Assembly (NCBI GenBank): GCA_026387055.1
Contig: JAPLML010000415.1
Location: 1-5,009, forward strand
Reading direction: 5' to 3'
DNA from: Planctomycetota bacterium
Lineage (GTDB): Bacteria; Planctomycetota; Phycisphaerae; FEN-1346
Length of the DNA: 5,009 bases
In this document: positions 1 to 5,009 of the stretch, one piece after another
Position numbering within the stretch: position 1 is the stretch's first letter
Layout of the letters: the number at the start of each line of letters is the position of its first letter
Notes under the pieces: generated by a model
Told to the model about the DNA's origin: nothing
Databases searched by the model: none
What the model saw: the letters and a program-made list of their open reading frames with translations, nothing else
Made by a program: the position numbers and the translations under genes

Positions 1-2342
1 ACGTCCTGGTGGTCAACGATGCCCGCGCGTTTGCGCTGCGCTACCCGTCGGTGCCGGCCGGCCGGGTGGCGGGCGAGTTCGGCCACTCCACCCTCCTCGA
101 CAACGCCGGCGAACGCGTCGGCGTGGGGACCCTCTTTAACCGGGCGATCCAGGATTTCGCGTACCGCGACGGCTGGTTCGACCACACCGACGGCGCGGGC
201 TTCTCGCTGGTCGTCCGCAACCCCCTCCAGGACCGCGCCCTGTGGGACTCCGAGGACGGCTGGCGCGCCAGTTGGCAGTCCGGCGGCAACCCCGCGGCGG
301 CGGACCCGAGCCCGCTCAACCCCGGCGACGTCGTCATCAACGAACTCCTCGCCCACTCCGACGAGGGCATCGGCGACTGGGTGGAACTGAGGAACATGAC
401 GGCCGACAAGACCTTCAACCTCACCGGCTGGTTCCTCAGCGACGCGTCCGACCCGCTGAACAAGTACGCCCTGCCCACGACGATCCTCGGCCCGGGCGCG
501 TATGCCGTCTTCAATGAGTTGAACCACTTCGGCAGCGCCTTCGCCCTGAGCGAACTGGGCGACGACCTCTACCTGACGAGCCGCGCGCCCGACGGCACGC
601 CCGGCGGGTACCGCGAGGATGAGCACTTCGGCGCCTCCGACCGCAACGTCACGCTCGGCCGCTACGTGAAACCCTCCGGCGGCAAGGACTTCATCCCGCT
701 CAGCGCCCCGACCTACGGCGCGCCCAACACCCCGCCGCGGATCGGCCCCGTCGTCATCAACGAGATCCTGTATCACCCGCTCACGGGCGACGAGTTCATC
801 GAACTCAGGAACCTCTCGGCCCAGAACGTGCCGCTGCACGATTCCCAGCCCGCGCCGAACCCGTGGGAATTCAGCGAGGGCATCGAGTTCGCGTTTCCGG
901 CCGGCGCCTACGTTCCGGCCAACGGCTACGCCCTCGTGGTGAAGGGCGACCCGGCGCTCTTCCGCACGGCCCACGGCATCCCGGCCGGGGTGCCCATCTA
1001 CGGCCCGTACGCGCCGTTCGCCCTGGACAACGCGGGCGAGACGATCGTCCTGTCGAGGCCGGGCAGCCCGGAGGCCGACGGCTTCGTGCCCTATGTCATC
1101 GTGGAGAAGGTCACGTACGACAACATGGCCCCCTGGCCGCCGGAGGCCGACGGCCTCGGCCCGTCGCTCTCCCGCGTTGCGTCGTGGGTGTACGGCAACG
1201 ACGTGTTGAACTGGCGCCCGAGCGCGGCCACGGGCGGCACACCCGGAGCGCTGAACGACGTCGGCGTCGACCCGCCCCAGGTTCTCGAGGTCGTCCTGAA
1301 CCCGGCCGGGCCGGGCCAGACCCGAACGGACCGGACCGTCAGCGGCATCGACCCCAGCGGCTTGGGCATCGGGACGATCCAGGTCGTCTTCAGTAAGGCC
1401 GTCAACTTCACGACCACCGACGTGACGATCCGCAAGGTGACCTTCGACGGCACCACCGAGGTCCCGGCGCCGGAGGACCTGTCGCCCCTGAACGTCTCGG
1501 GCGCGGGTACCGCGACGATGCAAATCGAGTTTGTCCCCGGCTCCGCCGTTGACACGTGGGTGAGGGTCCGGCTGAGCGCGGCAGGCATCACGGCCGCCGG
1601 CACGGGCACACCCCTGGACGGCGAACCGCGGACGAACTCCAGCGGCATGGGGTACCTCCACCAGGCCGCGGTGGACCTGCCGACCGGCGACGGCCTCCCC
1701 GGCGGCGACGCGGTATTCTATATGGGTAGCCTGCGCGGGGATTTCACCGGGGACGGCGCTATTGCTGATGATGATGTTGACGGCTTCGTTGCGTTGTGGC
1801 TGGCAGCCGACTCGGAGGCGGACTTCCGCGGCGAGGGCTTCGACGCCAGCAGCCCCGATGGTCGGATCACCCCGGTGGACATCGACGGGTTCATCGCGGC
1901 ATACAATGCGGCCGTGGCGGAAGGAAGGCATCTCGATCCCCTGCCCGACTTCGGGCCGCAGAGGGAGGGTGCCCCGGAGCCGGTTCTTATCGCGTTCAGC
2001 CCTGAGGTCCCGAATGATGCCCCCGCGCCAGCCCTGGAGCCCACAACTCCCCTCGCACCTAACGGGAGGCCTTTCGCGGCGCCTGTCTTGGGCGATTACC
2101 CGACACCCCTGCCGGCGGCAACGGGCTTCTTGGTGATGGCGCCACAGGCTGCTTCTTCCGGGGCATCAGCCTTCTTGGCGAGCAGCGACACGTTGGCGGC
2201 AGATGACCCGCCGCTGCTCTTCCTGACGGCAACGAGCACACCTCTTGCCTGGAGCACCGCGGAGGAAGTCGCGCCGCCCCCCGGCGCTGCTCTTTCGCCC
2301 GATGGCGGGTTGGAGGGCCTGCTCCTTCTGCCAGCACTCTAA
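1..2342 (+). CDS. Lamin-tail-domain (LTD) and dockerin-containing extracellular protein, 5' end outside window
   Basis: The frame is open to the left edge, so the N-terminus and any signal peptide are missing; residue numbers here count from the GTG at base 9. An incomplete first LTD occupies about residues 1-98 (VVNDARAF, LLDNAGERVGV). A second spans about 107-240, opening DVVINELLAH with WVELRNM. A third spans about 247-416, opening VVINEILYH with EFIELRNLS and LDNAGETIVL. The second and third share an identical 15-base word at 329-343 and 749-763. A Big-like beta domain follows (about 425-545), then a dockerin-type region with two calcium loops (D578-D589, D612-D624) and an Ala/Pro-rich tail to residue 777. 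LTD proteins are usually exported structural or adhesive proteins, often beside nucleases or CotH proteins. The domain order is typical of very large planctomycete surface proteins. I see no PEP-CTERM anchor. Domain calls are strong; the biological role is unknown. Confidence 0.88.
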   Translation, partial: VLVVNDARAFALRYPSVPAGRVAGEFGHSTLLDNAGERVGVGTLFNRAIQDFAYRDGWFDHTDGAGFSLVVRNPLQDRALWDSEDGWRASWQSGGNPAAADPSPLNPGDVVINELLAHSDEGIGDWVELRNMTADKTFNLTGWFLSDASDPLNKYALPTTILGPGAYAVFNELNHFGSAFALSELGDDLYLTSRAPDGTPGGYREDEHFGASDRNVTLGRYVKPSGGKDFIPLSAPTYGAPNTPPRIGPVVINEILYHPLTGDEFIELRNLSAQNVPLHDSQPAPNPWEFSEGIEFAFPAGAYVPANGYALVVKGDPALFRTAHGIPAGVPIYGPYAPFALDNAGETIVLSRPGSPEADGFVPYVIVEKVTYDNMAPWPPEADGLGPSLSRVASWVYGNDVLNWRPSAATGGTPGALNDVGVDPPQVLEVVLNPAGPGQTRTDRTVSGIDPSGLGIGTIQVVFSKAVNFTTTDVTIRKVTFDGTTEVPAPEDLSPLNVSGAGTATMQIEFVPGSAVDTWVRVRLSAAGITAAGTGTPLDGEPRTNSSGMGYLHQAAVDLPTGDGLPGGDAVFYMGSLRGDFTGDGAIADDDVDGFVALWLAADSEADFRGEGFDASSPDGRITPVDIDGFIAAYNAAVAEGRHLDPLPDFGPQREGAPEPVLIAFSPEVPNDAPAPALEPTTPLAPNGRPFAAPVLGDYPTPLPAATGFLVMAPQAASSGASAFLASSDTLAADDPPLLFLTATSTPLAWSTAEEVAPPPGAALSPDGGLEGLLLLPAL

Positions 2343-2380
2343 GAGCCTACGAGGTAGACCAGAACGTGGGGGCAAGTAGA

Positions 2381-2603
2381 TCAGCCTCCGCTTCTCTCCC
2401 ACGCGCTTACGCGCTTGCCGCAATGGCGACACTCGCGGCGGACGCTGGATACGGCCACCCCAGGTGGGCCGGCTGTAGATGACGCGGAAGTACCTGCAGC
2501 GGCAGTGACGGCAGACGAGACCTCGCTGGTCGGTGAGCGGCGGGACTCGCCGTCTTCCTTCGCCCGCTGCCGGAGTGCCGTCTCCCAGTCCTTGCTCTGG
2601 CAC
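2381..2603 (-). pseudogene. NrdR-like zinc-ribbon small protein, frameshifted
   Basis: Reading from the GTG at 2603, the protein runs through LVCRHCRCRYFRVIYSRP and WGGRIQR, then loses frame. One base later (frame resumes near 2440) it continues as RRECRHCGKRVSAWERSGG and stops at TGA 2383-2381. Joined, it is about 73 residues with two CxxC knuckles and an RRREC step. That pattern matches the N-terminal zinc ribbon of NrdR (CPxCG...SRP...RRRREC..CG.R.T.YER) but without the ATP-cone. The 223-base span equals 73 codons plus stop plus one extra base, so a single inserted C in the run at 2442-2440 explains it. GGAG lies 11 bases before the GTG. An ATG at 2607 has better spacing (7 bases) but is in another frame. 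It starts 36 bases after the 126-residue gene ends, so the two probably share a transcript. A sequencing indel could mimic the frameshift. Confidence 0.6.
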
Positions 2604-2639
2604 GCATATTGGCGCTCCGTCGCCGGCGTTAAGCCAGAA

Positions 2640-3020
2640 TCAGCACAAGCCGAGTCGCCTGGCCTGTTGGACGGTATGGATACCCAGGCGGGTCAGACAC
2701 CGGGGCGGGCGCAGGCGGCCGGGCTTGTGCGTTGACGGCGGCGTGGTGCAACACCAAAGAGGGGGGTCGGGCCAGGGGCACAGCCCGCCGCCGGGTCGAT
2801 GCGGCCAGGCGTAGGCCGGGCAGGTGCAGGGCACGGCGTGCGTGCGTTCAGAGGCCCCGCGTGCCCGCGCGTGCGGCCCCGCGTTGAAGCGGCATCGCCG
2901 GCCGTGAGCCGCGCTTCGCTGCCGCGGGTCGCCCCAAACCGCCCACGCCCTGCACCGGCGGCCGTCCGGGTAGACGTGCAGGCAAACGCGAAGCGCCCTT
3001 GCCTTCTCTGAGTAAGACAT
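2640..3020 (-). CDS. Cysteine-rich hypothetical protein, 126 residues, mobile-element-type
   Basis: The start is the ATG at 3020, chosen because GGGAGGG sits 8 bases upstream (3029-3035), one of the best ribosome binding sites in the window. The protein has ten cysteines (13, 23, 43, 65, 67, 81, 90, 91, 108, 126). The N-terminal part reads CLHVYPDGRRCRAWAVWGD, which looks like a metal-binding knuckle. A central CTCPAYAWPHRPGGGLCPWP stretch (65-84) has the look of a conserved motif I associate, from memory, with small proteins of planctomycete and chloroflexi integrated elements. The C-terminal third is Arg/Pro-rich and less convincing. There is no signal peptide or membrane segment. It lies between recombinase-tail-like sequence and a zinc-ribbon gene on the same strand. 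I do not know its function; zinc binding is inferred from the Cys pattern. The same region also carries open frames on the plus strand, which I regard as high-GC shadows. Confidence 0.6.
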   Translation of the reverse strand: MSYSEKARALRVCLHVYPDGRRCRAWAVWGDPRQRSAAHGRRCRFNAGPHARARGASERTHAVPCTCPAYAWPHRPGGGLCPWPDPPLWCCTTPPSTHKPGRLRPPRCLTRLGIHTVQQARRLGLC

Positions 3021-3028
3021 CGCTCTAA

Positions 3029-3035
3029 CCCTCCC
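3029..3035 (-). promoter_or_regulatory. Strong Shine-Dalgarno for the 126-residue gene
   Basis: On the minus strand GGGAGGG is followed by 8 bases and then ATG at 3020. It fixes the start of this gene and is the main reason to prefer it over the longer upstream-extended frame in the same phase. Confidence 0.65.
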
Positions 3036-3072
3036 GGCCCTTTTGCGTCCACGCTGTGTATAGTTGTCCGGT

Positions 3073-3198
3073 CTACCTCTTCTCGCCAAGGCCCCCGTTG
3101 CCCCAGGTATTGACCATCGCCACGATCCCCGCCCGGATTGCCGCCAGGCGGCCCAGGACGGCCGCAGGGCTACGCCGACGCCGTGCTTGGCTCTCCCC
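3073..3198 (-). pseudogene. Second recombinase-tail-like fragment, in frame after a TAA
   Basis: Directly after the TAA that ends the fragment at 3199-3435, the same frame continues open for 41 codons to a TAG at 3075-3073. The middle reads SPAAVLGRLAAIRAGIVAMV, which resembles the short helix (roughly LPEAIRAGIVAMV) that I recall at the C-terminus of many planctomycete tyrosine recombinases. The preceding fragment has an equivalent helix, RLAALPEAVRASLLAAVEAA, so this may be a degenerate second copy or the remains of another integration. There is no start codon with a ribosome binding site, so I treat it as a relic. Chance similarity in GC-rich DNA is possible. Confidence 0.3.
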
Positions 3199-3435
3199 TT
3201 ACTCGTGCGGCCCGGCCACCTTTGCAGGGCCGGCCGCCTCGACGGCGGCCAAGAGGCTTGCCCGGACGGCTTCCGGCAGGGCGGCCAGACGGCGGGCCAG
3301 GTCTGCCAGGTCGGGGGGCAGAATGGCGGAATCGGCGGAAAGTGCGCCACATTCTGCGCCGCCTGTTTTGGGCTGGTTTGGTAAGTCGTTGCCGGGTATA
3401 GTAGTTACGTGCGGCGGTTCGACTCCTCGGCGCAC
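3199..3435 (-). pseudogene. Putative C-terminal tail of a tyrosine recombinase, or a 78-residue small protein
   Basis: The minus-strand frame from about 3435 to the TAA at 3199-3201 encodes KTGGAECGALSADSAILP followed by a predicted helix, RLAALPEAVRASLLAAVEAA. This layout resembles the extreme C-terminus of integrases in planctomycete elements as I remember them; no catalytic residues (R..HxxR..Y) are present. The frame stays open upstream, but there it runs antisense to arsC, so the rest of a recombinase is absent. A GTG at 3435 with GGAGG 7 bases before it could start a stand-alone 78-residue protein. The 5' end overlaps a tRNA-3'-end-like sequence. The helix is the convincing part; family assignment is from memory. 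Confidence 0.4.
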
Positions 3436-3437
3436 CA
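3409..3437 (+). other. tRNA 3'-end-like sequence (possible attachment-site relic)
   Basis: The plus strand carries GGTTCGACTCC followed by TCGGCGCACCA, resembling the T-loop, acceptor strand and CCA end of a tRNA. The T-stem is imperfect (two mismatches with the standard register) and I could not assemble D- and anticodon arms upstream, so this is not a functional tRNA gene. GTGCG (3409-3413) can pair with CGCAC (3431-3435). It may be the 3' fragment left at an element junction, or coincidence. Confidence 0.35.
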
Positions 3438-3446
3438 GTGAGCCTC

Positions 3447-3475
3447 CAACGCCGGTCGCCGCGCGGCCGGCGTTG
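3447..3475. repeat. 9-bp perfect inverted repeat upstream of arsC
   Basis: CAACGCCGG (3447-3455) and CCGGCGTTG (3467-3475) are exact reverse complements separated by 11 bases, forming a strong GC-rich hairpin 26 bases before the arsC start. No T-run follows on either strand, so it is not a standard intrinsic terminator. It could be a leader hairpin or an operator half-site pair; the sequence does not resemble the AT-rich ArsR operators known from enterobacteria. Confidence 0.5.
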
Positions 3476-3501
3476 TCCTTCGGAGAAGCGGCAGGTCCCT
3501 C

Positions 3502-3948
3502 ATGACCACCCGGGTGAAGGTGCTGTTCCTCTGCACCGCCAACGCCTGCCGCAGCCAGATGGCGGAAGGGTGGGCGCGGCAGCTCAAGGGCGACGCCATC
3601 GAGGCGTACTCGGCGGGCGTCGAGCCCGGCGGCCTCGACCCGCGGGCGGTGCGCGTCATGGCCGAGGCGGGCGTCGACCTCTCGGGCCACCGGTCCAAGC
3701 ACGTCCGCGAGTTGGCCGGCGTGGTGTTCGACTACGTGATTACCCTCTGCGACAGTGGCCGCGAGGCGTGCCCGCTTTTCCCCGGCCGGACGAAGGTGAT
3801 CCACGTCGGCTTCGACGATCCCCCGCGCCTGGCCCGGGGCGCGAAGACCGAGGAAGAAATCCTCGCCCCCTATCGCCGCGTGCGGGATGAGATTAAGATG
3901 TTTGTAGAGACGCTGCCCGAGGCGCTGAACGCGCACGGCAGCATTTAG
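3502..3948 (+). CDS. arsC: Arsenate reductase, thioredoxin-coupled (low-molecular-weight phosphatase fold)
   Basis: This cytoplasmic enzyme reduces arsenate to arsenite. The 148-residue length is normal for the family. The phosphatase P-loop sits at residues 11-18 (CTANACRS, C-x5-R-S) with C11 as nucleophile. C83 and C90 lie in TLCDSGREAC with the same six-residue spacing as Cys82/Cys89 of the S. aureus pI258 enzyme, giving the three-cysteine disulfide relay used by thioredoxin-linked ArsC. HVGFDDPP (101-108) supplies the general-acid aspartate region, and the C-terminal YRRVRDEI helix is typical. The ATG at 3502 is placed right for the P-loop; GCAGG 6 bases upstream is a weak ribosome binding site. 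It is followed 41 bases later by arsM on the same strand, so the two are probably co-transcribed. A related ordinary tyrosine phosphatase is unlikely given the paired C-terminal cysteines. Confidence 0.95.
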   Translation: MTTRVKVLFLCTANACRSQMAEGWARQLKGDAIEAYSAGVEPGGLDPRAVRVMAEAGVDLSGHRSKHVRELAGVVFDYVITLCDSGREACPLFPGRTKVIHVGFDDPPRLARGAKTEEEILAPYRRVRDEIKMFVETLPEALNAHGSI

Positions 3949-3975
3949 CCGCCGCGCTTGCACGGCGCGCCAGTC

Positions 3976-3982
3976 GAAAGGA
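3976..3982 (+). promoter_or_regulatory. Ribosome binding site for arsM
   Basis: GAAAGGA lies 7 bases before the ATG at 3990 and supports that start and independent translation initiation within the arsC-arsM transcript. Confidence 0.6.
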
Positions 3983-3989
3983 TCAACCG

Positions 3990-4757
3990 ATGGCTGATGG
4001 CCGCAAGACCCACGACCTCGTCAAGAGGGCCTACGGCGAGGTGGCGAGGAAGCAGGCGTCGTGCTGCGACTCGAAGGCGCTCAAGTCGTGCTGTTCGGGC
4101 GGCGAGGCGCCGAAGGTGCCCGAGGCGGACCTCGGCCTCTCCTGCGGAAACCCCGTCGCCTTCTCCGAGATCAAGCCGGGCGACGTGGTCGTGGACCTCG
4201 GCAGCGGCGCGGGGCGCGACGTGTTCCTGGCGGCGGAGAAGGTCGGGCCCGCCGGCCGCGCGATCGGCGTCGACATGACGCCCGAGATGCTCCGCCTGGC
4301 GCGCGAAAATGCCGACAGGTTCGAGAGGCGCACGGGCCTCGCGAACGTCGAGTTCCGCCAGGGCCTCATCGAGAACCTGCCGATCGACGACGCGTCGGCG
4401 GACCTCGTCATCTCCAACTGCGTCATCAACCTCTCGCCCGACAAGGCCCGGGTCTTCCGCGAGATTCACCGGGTCCTCAAGCCCGGCGGCCGCATGGTCG
4501 TCAGCGACATTGTCCTGAACCGCCCGCTCCCCGAGGCCGCCAAAAATAATACAGACCTCTACACGGCTTGCATCGCGGGGGCGCTCCTGCGCGACGACTA
4601 CCTCAAGGCGATCCGCGACGCGGGCTTCACGGCGGTCAAGGTGCTGAAGGACGTGACCTACGATCCTTCGGGCGCCGGCGGCGACCCCGTCACCTCCGGC
4701 GTGGCCGCTGCGCTCGTCGGCGTGGCCGCCAGCGTGACGATCGTGGCCGCCAAGTAG
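3990..4757 (+). CDS. arsM: Arsenite S-adenosylmethionine methyltransferase
   Basis: ArsM methylates As(III) in the cytoplasm, giving mono-, di- and possibly volatile trimethylated arsenicals. The 255-residue protein is within the usual bacterial range. It begins with the family's VKRAYGEVAR segment and cysteine pairs at 25/26 and 34/35. The SAM-binding motif I, VVDLGSGAGRDVF, lies at 67-79, followed by the acidic VDM (94-96). The three substrate cysteines expected of ArsM are present at C52 (LSCGNP), C144 (SNCVINL) and C194 (TACIAGAL), matching Cys72/174/224 of the algal enzyme in context. RVLKPGGRMVVSDIV (161-175) is the usual core strand. It follows arsC by 41 bases, so reduction and methylation are genetically coupled. 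Codons around 4541-4553 (AAA AAT AAT ACA) are unusually AT-rich for this gene. No regulator is adjacent. Confidence 0.95.
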   Translation: MADGRKTHDLVKRAYGEVARKQASCCDSKALKSCCSGGEAPKVPEADLGLSCGNPVAFSEIKPGDVVVDLGSGAGRDVFLAAEKVGPAGRAIGVDMTPEMLRLARENADRFERRTGLANVEFRQGLIENLPIDDASADLVISNCVINLSPDKARVFREIHRVLKPGGRMVVSDIVLNRPLPEAAKNNTDLYTACIAGALLRDDYLKAIRDAGFTAVKVLKDVTYDPSGAGGDPVTSGVAAALVGVAASVTIVAAK

Positions 4758-4788
4758 GGTGCACACCCTCGAATTCGTCGGATTGACC

Positions 4789-4817
4789 TTGATTTCGCCC
4801 CCCGCCTGCCCTAGAAT
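4789..4817 (+). promoter_or_regulatory. Probable sigma-70-like promoter for the oxidoreductase gene
   Basis: TTGATT (4789-4794) and TAGAAT (4812-4817) are separated by exactly 17 bases, matching 4/6 and 5/6 of the -35 and -10 consensus. It is the best such pair I see in the window and sits 64 bases before the downstream start codon, just after arsM ends. It suggests the oxidoreductase genes are transcribed separately from the ars pair. Confidence 0.55.
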
Positions 4818-4864
4818 CCGCGGGCTTTTTCCCTGTGCAGGATAGCGTCAGGCGAAGCCTCGAA

Positions 4865-4870
4865 GGGAGG
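4865..4870 (+). promoter_or_regulatory. Ribosome binding site for the oxidoreductase gamma gene
   Basis: GGGAGG lies 11 bases before the ATG at 4882; the spacing is slightly long but the match to the anti-Shine-Dalgarno is strong. Confidence 0.6.
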
Positions 4871-4881
4871 GTTGACTCGGC

Positions 4882-5009
4882 ATGTTCAAGGAGATTCGGA
4901 TTCACGGTCGCGGCGGCCAGGGCAGCGTGACGGCCGCCGAGGTCCTGGCCAAGGCCGCCTTCAAGGACGGCCTGGTGAGCCAGGCGTTCCCGGCGTTCGG
5001 GTCGGAGCG
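4882..5009 (+). CDS. porG: Pyruvate/2-oxoacid:ferredoxin oxidoreductase gamma subunit, 3' end outside window
   Basis: Only the first 42 residues are visible. They begin [20 protein letters not shown], the glycine-rich opening of the gamma domain, and reach FPAFGSER, which matches the conserved P.FG.ER segment of this family. The gamma subunit is part of the enzyme that oxidatively decarboxylates pyruvate (or another 2-oxoacid) to the acyl-CoA while reducing ferredoxin. It is normally about 180-190 residues and is followed by delta, alpha and beta subunit genes, which would lie beyond the right edge. The start is supported by GGGAGG upstream and an upstream promoter-like pair. Substrate (pyruvate, 2-oxoisovalerate or 2-oxoglutarate) cannot be told from this fragment. 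Its presence suggests anaerobic carbon metabolism. Confidence 0.88.
   Translation, partial: MFKEIRIHGRGGQGSVTAAEVLAKAAFKDGLVSQAFPAFGSE

Larger units (their letters stand above)
2381..3437 (-). mobile_element. Probable decayed end of an integrated element
   Basis: All plausible genes here lie on the minus strand between two plus-strand host-type genes: recombinase-like tail relics, a Cys-rich 126-residue protein and a frameshifted zinc ribbon, closely spaced. The right edge coincides with a tRNA-3'-end-like sequence at 3409-3437, the usual target of tyrosine recombinases. I found no matching copy of that sequence near 2342, so the left boundary is only the end of the last minus-strand gene. 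The assignment is inferred from content and orientation. Confidence 0.35.

Noticed and set aside
1091..1648. Antisense open frame within the lamin-tail gene
   Set aside because: It is a shadow of a well-supported coding frame with clear LTD and Big-like domains.
3330..3437. Complete tRNA gene
   Set aside because: Only the T-loop and 3' end look right; the T-stem has mismatches and no D-arm or anticodon arm could be placed.
3440..3480. AAC...GTT inverted repeat resembling an integron attC site
   Set aside because: The outer bases do not fit RYYYAAC/GTTRRRY and the span is far shorter than a normal attC site.
3056..3505. Plus-strand frames upstream of arsC that could suggest an arsR
   Set aside because: The translations are Arg/Pro/Ala-rich with no helix-turn-helix or ArsR cysteine motif; the minus strand explains the stretch better.
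3440..3963. Minus-strand frame antisense to arsC, continuous with the recombinase-like tail
   Set aside because: The part above about 3437 is explained as the shadow of arsC; only the part below it has its own protein-like pattern.
3945..4766. Long open frame antisense to arsM (about 273 codons)
   Set aside because: It overlaps arsM completely, matches no recognisable family and is the expected mirror of a GC-rich codon pattern.
4756..4769. AGGGTG-CA-CACCCT inverted repeat at the arsM stop as a terminator
   Set aside because: The loop is too small and no T-run follows on the plus strand.
1..5009. CRISPR array or tandem repeat array
   Set aside because: No regularly spaced repeats were seen; the only short tandem (ACGCGCTT twice at 2401-2416) is a single duplication inside the zinc-ribbon gene.

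Overview
The window is GC-rich throughout. It most likely comes from a planctomycete-type bacterium (Planctomycetota, possibly a Phycisphaerae-like lineage). This placement is an inference from gene style: a large extracellular protein built from repeated lamin-tail domains and ending in a dockerin-type calcium-binding region, followed by a ferredoxin-dependent 2-oxoacid oxidoreductase gene. No rRNA or complete tRNA is present to confirm it.

Layout. Bases 1-2342 (+) hold the 3' part of the lamin-tail/dockerin gene, whose start lies outside the window. Bases 2381-3437 look gene-poor on the plus strand, but the minus strand carries a compact run of small genes or relics. In transcription order these are: a short tail resembling the C-terminus of planctomycete-type tyrosine recombinases, beginning inside a sequence that resembles a tRNA 3' end; a second, similar tail in the same frame after a stop codon; a 126-residue cysteine-rich protein with a very strong ribosome binding site; and an NrdR-like zinc-ribbon protein broken by what looks like a one-base insertion. 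I read this stretch as the decayed end of an integrated element.

Bases 3502-4757 (+) hold a two-gene arsenic cassette. arsC encodes a thioredoxin-type arsenate reductase and arsM an arsenite S-adenosylmethionine methyltransferase. Together they would reduce As(V) to As(III) and then methylate it. No arsR regulator and no arsenite efflux pump gene lies in the window. A 9-bp inverted repeat lies just upstream of arsC.

After a probable sigma-70-like promoter (4789-4817), bases 4882-5009 (+) hold the start of a pyruvate/2-oxoacid:ferredoxin oxidoreductase gamma subunit gene, which runs off the window. This points to an anaerobic or facultatively anaerobic metabolism.
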